A DNA stretch of 6,001 nucleotides from Gammaproteobacteria bacterium UBA1119. Its GTDB lineage: Bacteria; Pseudomonadota; Gammaproteobacteria; Pseudomonadales; Azotimanducaceae. The stretch lies in the NCBI GenBank assembly GCA_002313255.1, contig DCBA01000055.1:1-6001 (forward strand), in the 5' to 3' direction. Shown here one piece after another: positions 5,001 through 6,001 of this stretch; within the stretch, counting starts at the first letter, position 1; each line of letters opens with the position of its first letter. A program made the position numbers and the translations under genes. The notes beneath the pieces are model-generated. The model had not been told where the DNA came from and searched no databases. It saw nothing but the letters and a program-made list of their open reading frames with translations.

Positions 5001-6001
5001 GTTTGGTCGGAGACCGTCACCGTCGACGTGGCCGAACCACCATTTCCGGAGGAATCGCTCGCGGAAAATGTGACAGTTGTGCTTCCCAACGGAAATACGC
5101 TTGGCGCATTTGTGGTCACGGCGACTTCGCCGTTAACAAGATCCAACGCAGTCCCCGAGGTGAGATAGCTTGCGAGAGACGTATCTGTCGCTGCGGTACC
5201 GGCAGCATCCGTCGCAGCAACCGTAAGCGCCGCCGGCGCCGACACGATGGGGCCCGTGGTATCAACAACGGTGACCGTTGCAGTAGCTGTCGCCGAATTG
5301 CTGCTGCTGTCTAGAATCGTAAACGTGACAGTGGTTGCGCCAACGGCGAACGTCGTCGGTGCATCCGTCGTGATGTTTGCACTCACATCGCCATCAATGT
5401 TGTCCGATGCCGTCGCCCCCGTGAGAAAAGCAGCAATCGTGGTATTGGTTGCCGCGGTGCCCGTGGATCCTTCCGCCTCAACCGAGATGGCAGATGGCGC
5501 CGTAATCTCCGGCAGCACTTGATCCGGCAAGAACTCGACAGTCACCGAGGGGTTGGTGGCGGTGTACCCGGCCGCCCCTGATGTGATGACAAGATTGATC
5601 GGCGTTTCCCCAGCCCAACTAGCGCTCGCGGCATCGAAGGTCACCTTGAAGAGTTCGAGGGGTCGATCCGAGTCATCCTCGTCAGGCCATGCACCAGTAA
5701 AGCTGGTATAGGCAATGATCGCGCGCTTATCTGTCGCGGTGTTGTCATCCAAATTTGCAGAATCTGCAACGACCGAATCCGGGGTGCGGGTCGCTTGGGT
5801 CAGATCTTCATCATAGGTTTCGGCGAGAGAAACAAAAGTCAGTTTAGAACTGTCGTAAAAAACAGAGATGCCGGCGCCCGTAGTCTGCAGGCCCGTAGGC
5901 GTCGTGTCGTAACTGACGGTGACCTCGAGGCCGGTGGATCCTGCATCGACCGAAAATGAAAGTGGCGCAGTCGTCAAATCCTGAGAATCTGCATTCGCCA
6001 A
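2066..6001 (-). CDS. Giant modular surface protein with cohesin-like, HYR, Calx-beta and TSP3-like repeats and a JDVT-CTERM-type sorting signal (5' partial)
   Basis: The gene enters from the right edge; the TTG at 6001 is only the first codon in view, and the true start with its signal peptide lies upstream. The visible 1311 residues are (numbered from 6001): cohesin-like beta domain (10-158), five HYR-like repeats (162-583), EF-hand pair (590-627), a sixth HYR-like domain (641-712), Calx-beta (713-822), PKD/Ig-like (826-918), a short Asp-rich TSP3-like piece (923-937), a choice-of-anchor U-like domain (941-1117), four 35-residue TSP3-like repeats (1120-1259) and the C-terminal signal (1263-1301). 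Such proteins are exported and act outside the cell in adhesion or matrix contacts; the ligand cannot be told. The strong Asp content implies calcium binding. Only three cysteines occur: 1072 and 1090, perhaps a disulfide, and 1273 in the sorting signal. The stop at 2066-2068 lies inside the longest possible frame of the downstream protease gene, which suggests co-transcription and a functional link. Confidence 0.93.
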   Translation of the reverse strand: MANADSQDLTTAPLSFSVDAGSTGLEVTVSYDTTPTGLQTTGAGISVFYDSSKLTFVSLAETYDEDLTQATRTPDSVVADSANLDDNTATDKRAIIAYTSFTGAWPDEDDSDRPLELFKVTFDAASASWAGETPINLVITSGAAGYTATNPSVTVEFLPDQVLPEITAPSAISVEAEGSTGTAATNTTIAAFLTGATASDNIDGDVSANITTDAPTTFAVGATTVTFTILDSSSNSATATATVTVVDTTGPIVSAPAALTVAATDAAGTAATDTSLASYLTSGTALDLVNGEVAVTTNAPSVFPLGSTTVTFSASDSSGNGGSATSTVTVSDQTAPSITAAAITIEATSSAGASLTATNIAAATTVSDNVDGTDVTVTSDAAATLPLDVATTVTYTATDSASNAGSASATVTVEDTTAPVITVAERAVVTLDVAAVVPATNAIIADYLASATATDLVDGSVTVSNDATADSYNVGTVSVTFTATDAHGNTTTASGSIVVDVGATITVPASIVVVSADGSALDTTQPLIAAYFSGVSATDVEDGAVDVTNDAPATFAVGVTTITFSATNSRDKTTTLTGTITVVTPASDADTDGDGIDDLFETDNGLDPNLDDASVDADSDGRTNLNEYLEGKDPNADDVDPVVTPPTDLTVDATGRLSTVDLGTASATDVLDGSLTPSSDLSGAFAPGTHTITWSAADAAGNTGTSTQTLKVRPLVEVASKGRTAEGDTFSLGIHLNGAAPDYPVSVPVTVSGTATVGADYSAVAETVTIASGRSGSLSIVILDDGVSNEDVETVVVTLGTPQNGNAALGPSIVSTVSIVEAAVPPSLSISVSQAGVKGKTVAATGGEVSAVVTVTDPNGNHTYDWSRSDNNVVGTSTTSATFSFDPTSLVGVYEVVVDVTDDGIADTTYAASALIKVAASAEADSDEDGIPDSSDTTEAANELSVDAGSDDDATISADPGVKLVVGGAAFANGVAGAAVDESIIAAGGEDGGDQPTNGEDALFVFPGGIYDFEIQELPEPGQSVNVLIPLSTPIPADGSYRKYTEAGGWVEFVTDTKNALASAAGGAGDACPQAGSSSYQSGLNAGHLCLQLTLEDGGPNDADGQVNGVIDDPGGIAAPDADSDGVADSDDTDDDNDGVADVSDAFPFDPAESVDTDSDGIGNNADTDDDGDGVLDADDALPLDATETVDTDGDGIGNNADNDDDGDGTSDAADAFPLDSMESVDTDGDGIGNNADSDDDNDGVPDATDIAPLDSTRHTKSEGGGAGSIFGCSVGNGGGSDASLPILLLLSGLWFVRRRKLSLDGGLTES
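2099..2215 (-). other. C-terminal protein-sorting signal, JDVT-CTERM-like
   Basis: Codons 1263-1301 of the surface protein encode, in order, a glycine-rich stretch (GGGAG), FGCSVG with Cys1273, a Gly/Asp spacer, a short hydrophobic helix LPILLLLSGLWFV (1285-1297) and the basic cluster RRRK. A spacer with Asp between Cys and LP-LLLL fits my recollection of the JDVT-CTERM domain, one of several signals with an invariant Cys that are paired with CPBP proteases. Ten more residues follow the basic cluster, more than usual for such signals. GlyGly-CTERM is the main alternative, but its partner is a rhomboid-type protease, not the CPBP type found next door. Confidence 0.75.
2225..2644 (-). repeat. 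Four tandem 105-bp repeats coding for TSP3-like calcium-binding units
   Basis: Exactly 420 bp make four units of 35 codons, at 2540-2644, 2435-2539, 2330-2434 and 2225-2329. Each unit runs VDTDGDGIGNNAD, then a DDDxDG loop, then a hydrophobic-Pro-Leu-Asp turn; the first unit is the most diverged (PDADSDGVADSDD). DxDxDG loops of thrombospondin type 3-like repeats bind calcium and form a rigid stalk. The stretch sits between the last folded domain and the membrane signal, as expected for a spacer. The units are similar but not identical at DNA level, so they are older than a recent slippage event. Confidence 0.9.
2651..3181 (-). other. Choice-of-anchor U-like domain in the surface protein
   Basis: Codons 941-1117 contain FPGGIYDFEI (1006-1015), a stretch ending in VNVLIPLSTPIP, YRKY followed by GWVEF (1041-1053), and LTLEDGGPNDADGQVNGV (1093-1110) with DPGG. 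This pattern (KY..GWV.F, then L-DGG-x-xD-DG-x-NG-x-I-x-DPGG) is that of the domain named for occurring just before different kinds of C-terminal anchors. Here it is separated from the anchor by the TSP3-like stalk. It carries two cysteines (1072 and 1090) that may pair after export. Confidence 0.75.
3248..3526 (-). other. PKD/Ig-like domain in the surface protein
   Basis: Codons 826-918 look like an Ig-fold of PKD type: a TVTDPNGNHTYDWS segment (853-866), SFDP (884-887) and a closing YEVVVDVTDDG strand pair (894-904). The fold class is likely; the exact family is less sure. Confidence 0.6.
3536..3865 (-). other. Calx-beta domain in the surface protein
   Basis: Codons 713-822 carry the Calx-beta hallmarks: AEGDTFSL near the start (725-732), GTATVGADYSAV (753-764), a SGSLSI strand, LDDGVSNEDVETVVVTLG (783-800) and a closing TVSIVEA. 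This is a calcium-binding beta sandwich common in bacterial adhesins. Confidence 0.88.
3866..4081 (-). other. Sixth HYR-like domain in the surface protein
   Basis: Codons 641-712 show the compact HYR pattern: PVVTPPTDLTVDATG, ASATDVLDGSL (665-675), FAPGTHTITWSAADAAGNTG (685-704) and a closing strand. It lacks the inserted 'TxTxIAxYL' segment that all five upstream copies have, so it belongs to a different lineage of the repeat. Confidence 0.8.
4091..4243 (-). other. EF-hand (dockerin/TSP3-like) calcium-binding pair
   Basis: Codons 587-637 hold two 12-residue calcium loops of canonical spacing, DTDGDGIDDLFE (590-601) and DADSDGRTNLNE (616-627), starting 26 residues apart, followed by YLEGKDP. 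The Asp at loop positions 1, 3 and 5, Gly at 6 and Glu at 12 are all present in both loops. Confidence 0.8.
4253..5518 (-). repeat. Five tandem HYR-like domains
   Basis: Codons 162-583 form five repeats of about 80-85 residues (about 162-246, 248-331, 334-414, 417-500 and 502-583). Most copies run: a leading I-x-x-PAxIxVxA strand, a small loop with TxIAxYL, ATDxxDGxV, NDAPxxFxVGxTTVTFxATDSxGN and a closing TxTVTV strand. HYR modules have an Ig-like fold and occur in bacterial extracellular proteins and adhesins. The third copy is the most diverged (SDNVDGTDV, LPLDVATTVTYTATDS). Confidence 0.88.
5528..5974 (-). other. Cohesin-like domain near the N-terminus of the visible surface protein
   Basis: Codons 10-158 look like a cohesin or cohesin-like beta sandwich: a SFSVDAGSTGLEVTVSYD opening, GISVFYDSSKLTFVSL (44-59), RAIIAYTSFTGAW (93-105), PLELFKVTFDA (114-124) and TPINLVIT (133-140). 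In cellulosomes cohesins bind dockerins, but in marine bacteria such domains occur widely without cellulosomes. Confidence 0.65.

Overview
The window holds three genes, all on the minus strand, so transcription runs from base 6001 towards base 1. It suggests a Gram-negative bacterium, probably a free-living, perhaps marine, gammaproteobacterium. That is an inference from the protein families: a large Asp/Thr/Ala-rich surface protein built from HYR, Calx-beta and thrombospondin type 3 (TSP3)-like modules, a C-terminal Cys/TM/Arg sorting signal, and a small CPBP-family protease. No taxonomic marker gene is present.

Layout in transcription order. (1) 6001-2066 is the C-terminal 1311 residues of a giant secreted protein whose start lies outside the window. 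Its modules are a cohesin-like domain, five HYR-like repeats, an EF-hand pair, a sixth HYR-like domain, a Calx-beta domain, a PKD/Ig-like domain, a domain that looks like 'choice-of-anchor U', four exact-length 35-residue TSP3-like Asp-rich repeats, and a terminal signal of Gly-rich stretch, Cys, hydrophobic helix and RRRK. (2) Immediately downstream is a short multi-pass membrane protein with the complete CPBP/CAAX-protease signature (EExxxR, FxxxH, HxxxN). Its canonical ATG is at 2025, but the same frame is open back to 2076, overlapping the end of the surface-protein gene. (3) After a 129-bp gap, 1491-1 encodes 497 residues of a gamma-glutamyltransferase-family Ntn-hydrolase. Its frame is intact and runs off the left edge.

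The main interest is the pairing of genes 1 and 2: a protein with an invariant-Cys C-terminal sorting signal sits next to a dedicated-looking glutamic-type intramembrane protease. This matches, as far as I can recall, the predicted JDVT-CTERM/MrtJ system, related in concept to MYXO-CTERM/myxosortase. The protease would cleave near the Gly-rich/Cys region and the mature protein would be transferred to a surface anchor. The GGT-family gene has no obvious role in that process and is probably a separate metabolic gene.

Almost all of the window is coding. The only non-coding stretches are about 129 bp (1492-1620) and at most 40 bp (2026-2065). A perfect 10-bp inverted repeat sits exactly on the canonical start codon of the protease.
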